From Pseudorhodoferax sp. Leaf267 (GTDB lineage Bacteria; Pseudomonadota; Gammaproteobacteria; Burkholderiales; Burkholderiaceae_C), in the NCBI RefSeq assembly GCF_001422405.1, contig NZ_LMMV01000012.1, positions 226,830-290,829 of the forward strand: a stretch of DNA of 64,000 bases, in the 5' to 3' direction. Under the pieces are notes generated by a model, which was given only the letters and a program-made list of their open reading frames with translations, did no database searches and was not told where the DNA came from. Positions 47,930 to 55,436 of this stretch are shown piece after piece (position 1 is the first letter of the stretch; each line of letters begins with the position of its first letter). Made by a program: the position numbers and the translations under genes.

Positions 47930-48609
47930 CGCGCGTCCCCCAGCTTGCGCTTGCGCGTGAAGACGGCCTGCCCGAACAGCCACAAGCCCACGCGCATCAG
48001 CAATGACAGCGCGAGGTAGGCCACGGCCACCACGATGTAGGCCTCGAACGGCCGGAAGGTCTCGGACTGCACGCGCGCCGCGGCGGCCGTGAGCTCCTCC
48101 ACCGAGATCTGCGAGGTGATGGACGTGGCCAGCATCAGCAGCACGAACTGGCTCGTGAGCGCGGGATAGACCTTCTCCATCGCCGGCCGCAGGATCACGT
48201 GCCAGTACACCTGCCGGCGCGTGAGGCCCAGGCACTCGGCCGCCTCGATCTGGCCCTTGTGGATGGCGTCCATGCCGGCGCGCATGATCTCGCACGAGTA
48301 GGCACCCACGTTGATCACCAGCGAGGCCAGCGCCGCCGCGAAGGCCGAAACCTTCCAGCCCAGGCTGGCCAGGCCGAAGAACACCAGGAACACCTGCACG
48401 AGCAGCGGCGTGTTGCGGATCACCTCGACATACATGCCGCAGGCCTTGCGCAGCCACGTGTGCTGGCTGCGCCTGCCGATGGCCAGGAGCGTGCCCAGCA
48501 CGAAGCCGATCAGCGTCGCAGGGAACGACAGCTGCACCGTCAGCCAGGCCCCCGCCAGGAACTGCGGCCAGGCGGCCAGCACCGCGGCGAAGTCGAATTC
48601 GTAGCCCAC
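47926..48609 (-). CDS. Amino-acid-type ABC transporter permease, first gene of operon
   Basis: A 227-residue HisQ-like permease with IRNTPLLVQVFLVFFG and EAA loop AAECLGLTRRQVYWHVILRPAMEKVYPALT. The start is GTG at 48609 (VGYEFDFAAVL), preceded by GGAG at good spacing; no ATG exists before the first helix. It is the promoter-proximal gene of the seven-gene operon. A TTGATGGAATTTGATG element lies about 40 bp upstream of its start. Confidence 0.88.
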   Translation of the reverse strand: MGYEFDFAAVLAAWPQFLAGAWLTVQLSFPATLIGFVLGTLLAIGRRSQHTWLRKACGMYVEVIRNTPLLVQVFLVFFGLASLGWKVSAFAAALASLVINVGAYSCEIMRAGMDAIHKGQIEAAECLGLTRRQVYWHVILRPAMEKVYPALTSQFVLLMLATSITSQISVEELTAAAARVQSETFRPFEAYIVVAVAYLALSLLMRVGLWLFGQAVFTRKRKLGDAR

Positions 48610-48647
48610 CTTGTCTCCGGGTTGGCCGCTGGTGGCGACTCTGATGG

Positions 48648-48663
48648 TTGATGGAATTTGATG
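48648..48663 (+). promoter_or_regulatory. Operator-like repeat, copy 1 (TTGATG-KAA-TTTGATG)
   Basis: TTGATGGAATTTGATG lies 38 bp upstream of the operon's GTG start. It matches copy 2 at 48725-48740 in 15 of 16 positions, and the two starts are 77 bp apart. Each copy itself contains TTGATG twice, nine bases apart. The arrangement between a LacI-type regulator and its divergent operon suggests a regulator binding site, although LacI sites are usually palindromic. Confidence 0.5.
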
Positions 48664-48724
48664 CTTTGAGGCATCGATTGCGGGTGATAGTATCCGCAGA
48701 GACCTCACCAGGCCAGCCGGTTGA

Positions 48725-48740
48725 TTGATGTAATTTGATG
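48725..48740 (+). promoter_or_regulatory. Operator-like repeat, copy 2, overlapping regulator start
   Basis: TTGATGTAATTTGATG ends with the ATG of the LacI-type gene (48738-48740). One base differs from copy 1. A regulator bound here would block initiation of its own gene, consistent with autoregulation. Confidence 0.5.
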
Positions 48741-49781
48741 GAATCCAGCAAGTCGCCCCGCATCCCGGACATCGCGCGGCTGGCCGGCGTGTCCACGGCC
48801 ACCGTCGACCGCGTGCTGAACCAGCGTGCCGGCGTGCGCGCCGGCACGCAGCAGCGCGTGCTGCAGGCCGCGGCAGAACTGGGCTATGCCGAGCTGCCTG
48901 CTGCACCGGCACTGGCGTCGCGCGCCGCGCCCAAGCCCATGCGCCTGAGCTTCCTGCTGCCGGCCGGGCACAACCGCTTCATCCGCATGCTGGGCGACAT
49001 GGTCGGCTACTCGCAGGAGCACTGGACGCCCTGGAACGTGCGCTGCAAGACCGAGTTCATCGAGAGCTTCGACCCGCAGGCGCTGGCCGCCGCGCTGCGC
49101 CGCCACGGCCAGCGCGCCGACGGCATCGCGCTGATGGCGCTGGAGCACCCGGCCGTGCGCGAGGCCGTGCATGAGCTGGTGGCGGCCGGCGTGCCCGTGG
49201 TCACGCTGATCTCCGACCTGTCGAACTCGCCGCGCACGGCCTACCTGGGCCTGGACAACCGCGCCGCGGGCCGCACGGCGGGCTACCTGATCGGCCGCTT
49301 CATCGGCCCGCGCGCGGCCAAGGTCGCGCTGATCGCGGGCAGCCGCAGTTACCGCGCGCACGAGGAACGCGAGGCCGGCTTCCTGCACGTGCTGTCGGAG
49401 ATGTTCGGCCAGCTGGAGGTGGTGGGCCTGCGCGAGGGCCATGACGACTCGGAGCAGAACTTCGCGCAGACCGCCTCGCTGCTGGAGCAGCACCCGCTGC
49501 TCGCTGGCATCTACAACATCGGCGGCGCGTCCGACGGCGTGGCGCGCGCGCTCAAGGAGGCCGGCCGCGACCAGAAGGTGGTGCTGATCGGCCACGGCCT
49601 CACGCCCGACACGCGCGCACTGCTGATCGACGGCAGCATGGACGCCGTCATCACGCAGAGCCCGCAGGCCACGCTGGCCAACGCGGTGCGCATCTTCGTC
49701 AACGTGCGCGAGGGCCGGCCCGCGCTGGCCGGTGTGGAAAGCACGCGCAGCCAGGTGATCTTTCGGGAAAATCTGCCGTGA
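48738..49781 (+). CDS. LacI-family transcriptional regulator
   Basis: A 347-residue LacI/GalR regulator. The N-terminal helix-turn-helix is IPDIARLAGVSTATVDRVLNQ (about 10-30) with hinge ending QAAAELGY. The effector domain is of the periplasmic-binding type-1 fold with TLISDLSNSPRTAYLGLDNRAAGRTAGYLIG and GIYNIGGASDGVARAL, close to sugar-ABC-associated LacI proteins. It is divergent from the RLP operon and is the likely regulator. Start ATG 48738 is chosen over the TTG directly before it. No corepressor can be deduced but a sugar or sugar acid fits. Confidence 0.9.
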   Translation: MESSKSPRIPDIARLAGVSTATVDRVLNQRAGVRAGTQQRVLQAAAELGYAELPAAPALASRAAPKPMRLSFLLPAGHNRFIRMLGDMVGYSQEHWTPWNVRCKTEFIESFDPQALAAALRRHGQRADGIALMALEHPAVREAVHELVAAGVPVVTLISDLSNSPRTAYLGLDNRAAGRTAGYLIGRFIGPRAAKVALIAGSRSYRAHEEREAGFLHVLSEMFGQLEVVGLREGHDDSEQNFAQTASLLEQHPLLAGIYNIGGASDGVARALKEAGRDQKVVLIGHGLTPDTRALLIDGSMDAVITQSPQATLANAVRIFVNVREGRPALAGVESTRSQVIFRENLP

Positions 49782-49795
49782 AGGAGACCCGCGAC

Positions 49796-50335
49796 ATGAA
49801 CGCACAGGCCAAGGCAGCGCTGCTGCACACCGTGAAGAGCCGCTTCGAACGGCACATGCAGCGGCACCCCGGCATGGCGTGGGCGCTGGTCCAGGCCAGG
49901 CTGGACCAGCACCCCGCCAGGCTGCGCGCGTTGCAGGCCATGGAAGACACGGGCGGCGAGCCCGACGTGATCGGCCAGGACGGCGAGGCGGTCCTGTTCT
50001 GCGACTGCAGCGCCGAGAGCCCGGCCGGCCGGCGCAGCAGCTGCTACGACCGCGCCGCGCTGGACGCGCGCAAGGAGGCCAAGCCCGCGCACAACGCGGT
50101 GGACCTGGCGGCCGAGATCGGCATCGAGATGCTGACCGAGGCGCAGTACCGCGCGCTGCAGCAAGTCGGCGAGTTCGACCTCAAGACCTCGAGCTGGGTC
50201 GCCACGCCCCCCGCCATTCGCCAGCTGGGTGGCGCCCTGTTCTGCGACCGGCGCTACGGCCAGGTCTTCACGTACCACAACGGCGCGCAGTCGTACTACG
50301 CGGCGCGGGGCTTTCGGGGGCTGCTGCGCGTGTGA
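49796..50335 (+). CDS. DUF4256 family protein
   Basis: A 179-residue soluble protein matching DUF4256: FERHMQRHPGMAW near the N-terminus, FCDCSAESPAGRRSSCYDR and ARKEAKPAHNAVDLA in the middle, and GALFCDRRYGQVFTYHNGAQSYYAARGFRG at the end. Function unknown in the family. Cysteines in FCDCS and CYD are conserved by my recollection. AAGGAG stands nine bases before ATG 49796. It follows the LacI gene by 14 bp and may be cotranscribed with it, though a functional link to the RLP operon is unproven. Confidence 0.85.
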   Translation: MNAQAKAALLHTVKSRFERHMQRHPGMAWALVQARLDQHPARLRALQAMEDTGGEPDVIGQDGEAVLFCDCSAESPAGRRSSCYDRAALDARKEAKPAHNAVDLAAEIGIEMLTEAQYRALQQVGEFDLKTSSWVATPPAIRQLGGALFCDRRYGQVFTYHNGAQSYYAARGFRGLLRV

Positions 50336-50428
50336 GGCCAGGGCGCAGCAGGCACACTCGTGGCGTTGGGCTGCGCGCCGCACCGCGGCAGCCCCGTCTG
50401 CATGGTTTTTTCCACAAGGATCACCCGC

Positions 50429-51166
50429 ATGAGCACCGCTTTGCCCGCCGCCACCGTCGGCGCCTTCACGCCCACCGGCCGTTTGCGCGCCTCCATCAAC
50501 CTGGGCAACCCCATCCTGGCCGGCCGTGGCGCCGATGGCCAACCGCAGGGCGTCTCCATCGACCTGGCGCGCGCGTTCGCCCAGCGCCTGGGCGTGGAGG
50601 TCGAGCTCGTGGTGTTCGACACGGCTGGCAAGTCGGTCGACGCGGTGAAGGCCGAGCAGGCCGACATCGGCTTCTTCGCCATCGACCCGCTGCGCGGCGA
50701 GGGCATCCGCTTCACCGCGCCGTATGTGCTCATCGAAGGCTGCTACCTGGTGCGCGACGGCTCGCCGCTCCAGGACAACGCCGAGGTCGACCAGGCCGGC
50801 CGCACCGTCATGGTCGGCAAGGGCAGCGCCTACGACCTGTACCTCACGCGCGAGCTGAAGGCCGCCACCATCCTGCGCGCACCCAGCTCGCCAGCCGTGG
50901 TGCAGAGCTTCGTGGACGAGAACGCCGAGGTGGCGGCCGGCGTCAAGCAGCAGCTCGAAGCCGACGCGGCCCGCCTGGGCGGCCTGCGCCTGTTGCCGGG
51001 CCGCTTCATGGTGATCCAGCAGGCCATGGGCACGCCCGCCAGCCGCGGCGCCGAGGCCCAGGCCGCGCTGGCGGCCTTCGTCGAAGACATGAAGGCCAGC
51101 GGTTTCGTGGCCGAGGCGCTCCAGCGCCATGGCATCGCGGGCGCGGCGGTGGCGCCGGCCGCCTGA
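50429..51166 (+). CDS. Solute-binding-protein-like protein without signal peptide
   Basis: A 245-residue family-3 binding-protein fold: GRLRASINLGNPILAG, GQPQGVSIDLARAFAQRLGVEVELVVFD, AEQADIGFFAIDPLRGEGIRFTAPYV and AGRTVMVGKGSAYD. It lacks any N-terminal hydrophobic segment (MSTALPAATVGAFTPTGRL), so it is predicted cytoplasmic, unlike transport receptors. AAGGA lies about ten bases before ATG 50429. It could be a ligand-sensing or enzyme-like derivative, or use a noncanonical export route. Stop abuts the stop of the convergent YihY gene as TGATCA. Confidence 0.82.
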   Translation: MSTALPAATVGAFTPTGRLRASINLGNPILAGRGADGQPQGVSIDLARAFAQRLGVEVELVVFDTAGKSVDAVKAEQADIGFFAIDPLRGEGIRFTAPYVLIEGCYLVRDGSPLQDNAEVDQAGRTVMVGKGSAYDLYLTRELKAATILRAPSSPAVVQSFVDENAEVAAGVKQQLEADAARLGGLRLLPGRFMVIQQAMGTPASRGAEAQAALAAFVEDMKASGFVAEALQRHGIAGAAVAPAA

Positions 51167-52138
51167 TCAGCCGTTGACCGTGGTCGGCGCGGGCTCGTTC
51201 ACCGAGCCCGGCTGGTTGCGCATGGAGCCATAGGTCTTGGCGTAGTGCCAGGTCAGCTCGGCGCCCATCAGGAACACCTGGGCCGAGTAGTAGACCCAGA
51301 CGAAGATCACGATCAGCGAGCCGGCCGCGCCGAAGCTGGACGCCACGCCGCTCTTGCCGATGTACAGCCCGATCAAAAAGCGGCCCACCGTGAACAGCAG
51401 CGCCGTGATGGCCGAGCCGATCCACACGTCGTACCAGCGCACGTGCACGCGCGGCATGATCTTGTAGATCATCGCGAAGACACCGGTGGTCAGCGCAAAG
51501 CCCAGCACGATGTTGATGAGCTGGGCCACGATCTCCCAGCCGATGAAGGCGTCGCCCCACCACTTGCCCAGGGCCGAGACCACGGCGCCCAGGACCAGCG
51601 AGACCATCAGCAGGAAAGCGATCCCCAGCACCATGCCGAAGGACAGCAGCCGCGTGTGCAGCAAGTTCCACAGGCCGCTGGACGTATTGCGGGCCGGCGC
51701 GCGCCAGATGCGGTCCAGCGAGTTCTGCAGCTCGCCGAAGACGGTGGTCGCGCCGATCAGCAGCACGGCCACGCCGATGAGCGTGGAGATGATCCCCTGC
51801 GCCGGCTTGTTGACGCTGACCAGCAACGTCTCCATGGTCTTGGCCGCTTCCACGCCCATGAGGCCGGCCAGTTGGCCGAACAGCTCGCCGCGCGCGGCCT
51901 CTTCACCGAACACCAGGCCGGCCACCGAGATCACGATGAGCAGCAGCGGCGCCATCGAGAACACGCTGTAGTACGACAGCGCCGCGCCCATGCTGGGCGC
52001 GTAGTCGTCGGACCAGGCCACGACGGCCTGCTTGATCAACGCCCACCATTGCTTGAACGTGGGGCGGATGGGGCGCAGATCGCGCGACGCGGTGGAGCGG
52101 GGGGTGTGTTCGGGCTGGGTCACGGCTTGCATTGTCAT
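51167..52138 (-). CDS. YihY/BrkB-family membrane protein
   Basis: A 323-residue inner-membrane protein with about six helices. Family landmarks: GAALSYYSVFSMAPLLLIVISVAG, LIGATTVFGELQNSLDRIW, and SFGAAGSLIVIFVWVYYSAQVFLMGAELTWHY near the C-terminus. Once called ribonuclease BN or BrkB; molecular role still unclear. Start overlaps the stop of the AsmA-type gene by four bases (ATGA), so the two are coupled. Confidence 0.9.
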   Translation of the reverse strand: MTMQAVTQPEHTPRSTASRDLRPIRPTFKQWWALIKQAVVAWSDDYAPSMGAALSYYSVFSMAPLLLIVISVAGLVFGEEAARGELFGQLAGLMGVEAAKTMETLLVSVNKPAQGIISTLIGVAVLLIGATTVFGELQNSLDRIWRAPARNTSSGLWNLLHTRLLSFGMVLGIAFLLMVSLVLGAVVSALGKWWGDAFIGWEIVAQLINIVLGFALTTGVFAMIYKIMPRVHVRWYDVWIGSAITALLFTVGRFLIGLYIGKSGVASSFGAAGSLIVIFVWVYYSAQVFLMGAELTWHYAKTYGSMRNQPGSVNEPAPTTVNG

Positions 52139-54219
52139 CCCTGGGATTTGCGGGGGGCGGCGGGCTGGGCCTTGGGCACGGGCTGGCCGGCATTGGCGGC
52201 AGCCGGCCTGGCCGAGGCGAGCAGCTTGGCGCAGTCTGTCTCTTCACCCGGGCCGGTTTCGATCAGCGGGATCAGCGCGGCCAGCGGGTTGATCAGCGCC
52301 AGCGCCACGGCACCGCCGCCGCGCAGGGCCAGGCCCTTCTTGTCCAGCGAGAAGTCCGGCTCGCGGAAGGTGCCGAACACGTGCACCGGCGTGCGCAGCG
52401 AGAGGATGCCCAGGTTCTTGGGCTTGGGCGCGAAGGTCAGGTCGATGCGCTCCTTGTCCAGGTCGAAGCCGCCTTCGGCCTCGATGCGCGTCTCCTCGGT
52501 GTCGATCACGAACACGCGCGACTGGCCCTGGCCGTTCTTCACGTCGAAGGCGGCCGCGCCGCAGCGCACGGGGATGGGCTTGTCGCCGCCCATCAGCAGC
52601 GTGATGATCTTGCCGCCGTTCAGGCCCGATGCGGCGTCCAGCAGGTTCGACAGCTGCCCTTGCGACAGCACGGCCTGGATCTCGCCGTCGGCCTTGCCGG
52701 CCAGGTCGGCAATGGAGTTGCCCGTGCCGGCAAGCCGGGCCCGCGCGCCGATGCTGCCGGTGGAGGGCGCCAGCCGCGGCGAGGGCGGCACCAGGCCGGC
52801 CAGCTTGAGCTTGCGCGCTTCCACGTCGACCTTGGCCTTGAGCGTGGGCTCGCGTGCATCGAGCAGCAGGGTGGAGACGATCTCGCCGTCGGCCAGGTTC
52901 ACGTTGAACGGGTCGAGCTTGAGCACGGCGTCCGTGAGGTTCAGGCCCACGTGCAGCTTTTCGAGCGCGATGAAGTCCGGAGCGTCGATGCGGTCCACGC
53001 GCAGGTCGGCCTCGGCGTCGATGGCCTTGAAGCGCCCGCCTTCGAACTTGCCCGTGGGCAGCAGGCGTTCGCCGGCCTGGATGGTGCCGGCTGGCAGCAC
53101 GCGCTCGCCATTGGCTGCACCCTCGGTGGCTTGGGCCCGGGCCTGCGTGGCGGTCTGGGCCTGGGTCGGTGGCCGCGCGTCGGTCGTGGTCTTGGTCGTG
53201 ACGCCAATCAGCGGGCCCAGGTCGGGCAGGTTCAGCAGCTTGCTGTGCAGCTTGGCGGTGAGCAGCGGCCGTGGCTCGCGCGCCACGTAGGCGGCCTCGC
53301 CGGCCACGTCGGTCTTGCCGATCAGGCCGCGGATCTCGTCCATGGCGTAGCGGTTGCCGTCCAGCGTGAGGTGGCCGGCCAGCTGGTAGGGCGGCGAGGC
53401 CGGCAGCGGCAGCAGCAGGAAGGGGTACAGGTTGGCCAGCGTGCGGCCGGCGATCTTCAGGCGCACGTCGATGCCGCTGATGTTCGCCGCATCGGCCACC
53501 GTGCCTTCGACATTCACGCGCGTGGTACCGGCCACCAGCTCGCCCTTGAGCGGGAATTTCACGCCCGAGTTATGGAAGCTCAGCACGTCGCCGGTCAGCG
53601 CGTTGCCGCGGAACCTGGCGTCGTGGTAGGCGCCGTCAAAGGTGTAGCGCGTGGTGTAGGCCTGGTTGACGGGCTCGGCCTTGGCGTCGTCGGCCTTGGC
53701 GGCAGCGGCCGGGTCGAAGGTGTCCACGGCCACGGCCAGCTTGAAGGGCATGCCGCGGTCCACGAAGCTGAGCTTGCCGTGCGTCACCGACAGGCTGGCG
53801 ATGCTGAACTTGCTTTCCTTCTTGGTCTCCGAGGGCTCGTCCAGCACCCAGTTGCGCCGGTCTTCCTCGGTGATCTCGAAGTTGAGCTCGGCGTTGTCCA
53901 GCGCCACGCGCGGCACCAGCACTTCGCCATCGAACAGCTTGCGCAGCGAGATCGAAAATTCCAGCGTGCCGATGCGCGCCATCGGCCCGCCCTGGGCCCA
54001 GTCGGCATTGGCGAAGTACACATCGCGCAGGCGGATCACCGGGTGCCAGCCGAGCTTCACGTGCAGGTCCGAGCTGTTGAACTCGCGCTGTGTCTTGTTG
54101 GTGATATAGCGGTTCATCGGGCCGCGCAGCCAGTTCCAGTCGAACAGCAGCACGAAGAGCACCACCAGCGCAACGACTGCCAGCACGATCTTGGAGGCCA
54201 GGCCCAGGCGTTTGGTCAT
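52135..54219 (-). CDS. AsmA-family outer-membrane homeostasis protein
   Basis: A 694-residue protein with one N-terminal membrane anchor (KIVLAVVALVVLFVLLFDW) and a long periplasmic beta-rich body. AsmA/TamB-like signatures are LGWHPVIRLRDVYFANADWAQG early and GSIGARARLAGTGNSIADLAGKADGEIQAVLSQG late. AsmA-like proteins are thought to bridge inner and outer membranes for phospholipid transport. A 50-residue Thr/Gln/Ala-rich linker (PPTQAQTATQARAQATEG) interrupts the middle. First gene of the asmA-yihY pair. Start ATG 54219. Confidence 0.88.
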   Translation of the reverse strand: MTKRLGLASKIVLAVVALVVLFVLLFDWNWLRGPMNRYITNKTQREFNSSDLHVKLGWHPVIRLRDVYFANADWAQGGPMARIGTLEFSISLRKLFDGEVLVPRVALDNAELNFEITEEDRRNWVLDEPSETKKESKFSIASLSVTHGKLSFVDRGMPFKLAVAVDTFDPAAAAKADDAKAEPVNQAYTTRYTFDGAYHDARFRGNALTGDVLSFHNSGVKFPLKGELVAGTTRVNVEGTVADAANISGIDVRLKIAGRTLANLYPFLLLPLPASPPYQLAGHLTLDGNRYAMDEIRGLIGKTDVAGEAAYVAREPRPLLTAKLHSKLLNLPDLGPLIGVTTKTTTDARPPTQAQTATQARAQATEGAANGERVLPAGTIQAGERLLPTGKFEGGRFKAIDAEADLRVDRIDAPDFIALEKLHVGLNLTDAVLKLDPFNVNLADGEIVSTLLLDAREPTLKAKVDVEARKLKLAGLVPPSPRLAPSTGSIGARARLAGTGNSIADLAGKADGEIQAVLSQGQLSNLLDAASGLNGGKIITLLMGGDKPIPVRCGAAAFDVKNGQGQSRVFVIDTEETRIEAEGGFDLDKERIDLTFAPKPKNLGILSLRTPVHVFGTFREPDFSLDKKGLALRGGGAVALALINPLAALIPLIETGPGEETDCAKLLASARPAAANAGQPVPKAQPAAPRKSQG

Positions 54220-54300
54220 GGGCACAGACTACGGCGCGCACGCCGCTCCGACGAGGGCCGCGTGCGACGCCTGCGGGGCGGCGTTCAGCCCCTTGTCGTG

Positions 54301-55410
54301 TCAGAGATGGCTGACATCGCGCGGCTCCTGTACCTGCGTGGCGTTGTGCTGGCTGCGAAAGCGCGCCGCGTTCTCGTAGACCAGCTGGCGCACCCGCATG
54401 ATGGAGCCGATGGGTCGGTGCGCGGCCAGGCCGTGCCAGGGGCTGAACGACATGCCGTCGTCGATGGCCGCGGCGCGCTGCGCGGACCAGGCCGCCTGCG
54501 GCGGCACGGTGAGCCGGGCCACGGTCACGAAGGGGCTCAGGTCTTCGGGCCATTGGACGGAGGCGTCCTCGATGGGCATGGATTCCAGGTCCGTGCACAG
54601 CTGGGCACGCAACTCCCACACGCCGCCGTGCTGCGCGAAATGCACGACGACGGCGTCGCGCAGCGCATCGGGCGCGTCGGCCAGGTCGACCTTGGCGTCG
54701 GTCAACGCCGTGAGCTCGGGCGCCACCGGGGCCAGCGACAGCTTGGCCATGTAGGGCCCATAGAGCAGGGGCACCTGGGTGTAGTAGGTCTCGCCCAGCG
54801 GGTTGGTGGCCGGGTGGCCACCCATGGCCTTCACAGTGCCGCTCTCGCCGCCGGCCTTCTCGATGATGGCCTCCAGCCCGCGCAGAGCGGCCGAGAGGAT
54901 CTTCTTGGCGCCGGGCAACCGGTCGGTGGTGGAGGCCAGCAGCTTCAGGCTGCGCAGGAATTTCTTGGCCGTGGGCACGCTGAACACGGGGCCGTTGACC
55001 ATCAGGAAGTCCTGCGTGGCCGCGCCGTCGTCGGCCTGCAGCCGCGCGCCGGGCACGTCCAGCACCTTGAGTGCCAGGCCGCGCGGGGTGGAGACGGCGT
55101 CGTCCAGCAGGTCGCCGGGCGTGGTCGACAGCCGCATCACGGCCGGGTGCCTGCCGGGCTGCGCGAACAGGCCCTGTGCCAGCACGGGCGGCAGGCCGGC
55201 CAGCACCTCGAGCTCGCCGCGCAGCAGGCCGTGGCTCTTGGCATGCACGCCACGAAAGGCGTGGCCCTCGTCCCGGCGTACGGTCTCGGCGATCTCGGTG
55301 AGCGTCTCGCTCATCTCGCGCGTGGTCTCGGCTTCGTCTTCTTCGGGCTCCTCGAAACGGGGCTCGTAGACGAGCGGGGCGAAGGGGGGCAGGGGCTGGT
55401 CGGATGGCAT
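54301..55410 (-). CDS. Catalase-family heme protein (SrpA-like, short)
   Basis: A 369-residue member of the catalase-like fold, shorter than typical clade catalases (~480). The distal His lies in FRGVHAKSHGLLRGEL. The heme-ligand region near the C-terminus is RVRQLVYENAARFRSQHN, with Tyr as proximal ligand. Short catalase-related proteins may show weak catalase or peroxidase activity. It follows an FdhF/YdeP-like oxidoreductase gene by 26 bp on the same strand and may protect against peroxide or formate-linked stress. Start ATG 55410. Confidence 0.83.
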   Translation of the reverse strand: MPSDQPLPPFAPLVYEPRFEEPEEDEAETTREMSETLTEIAETVRRDEGHAFRGVHAKSHGLLRGELEVLAGLPPVLAQGLFAQPGRHPAVMRLSTTPGDLLDDAVSTPRGLALKVLDVPGARLQADDGAATQDFLMVNGPVFSVPTAKKFLRSLKLLASTTDRLPGAKKILSAALRGLEAIIEKAGGESGTVKAMGGHPATNPLGETYYTQVPLLYGPYMAKLSLAPVAPELTALTDAKVDLADAPDALRDAVVVHFAQHGGVWELRAQLCTDLESMPIEDASVQWPEDLSPFVTVARLTVPPQAAWSAQRAAAIDDGMSFSPWHGLAAHRPIGSIMRVRQLVYENAARFRSQHNATQVQEPRDVSHL

Positions 55411-55436
55411 CGTGGGTGGGGGTTGTGGGTGAAGGT

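Noticed and set aside
48675-48695. GATA-g-TATC palindrome in the LacI intergenic region as operator
   Set aside because: Nine bases is too short and it occurs once. The duplicated 16-bp element is a better candidate.
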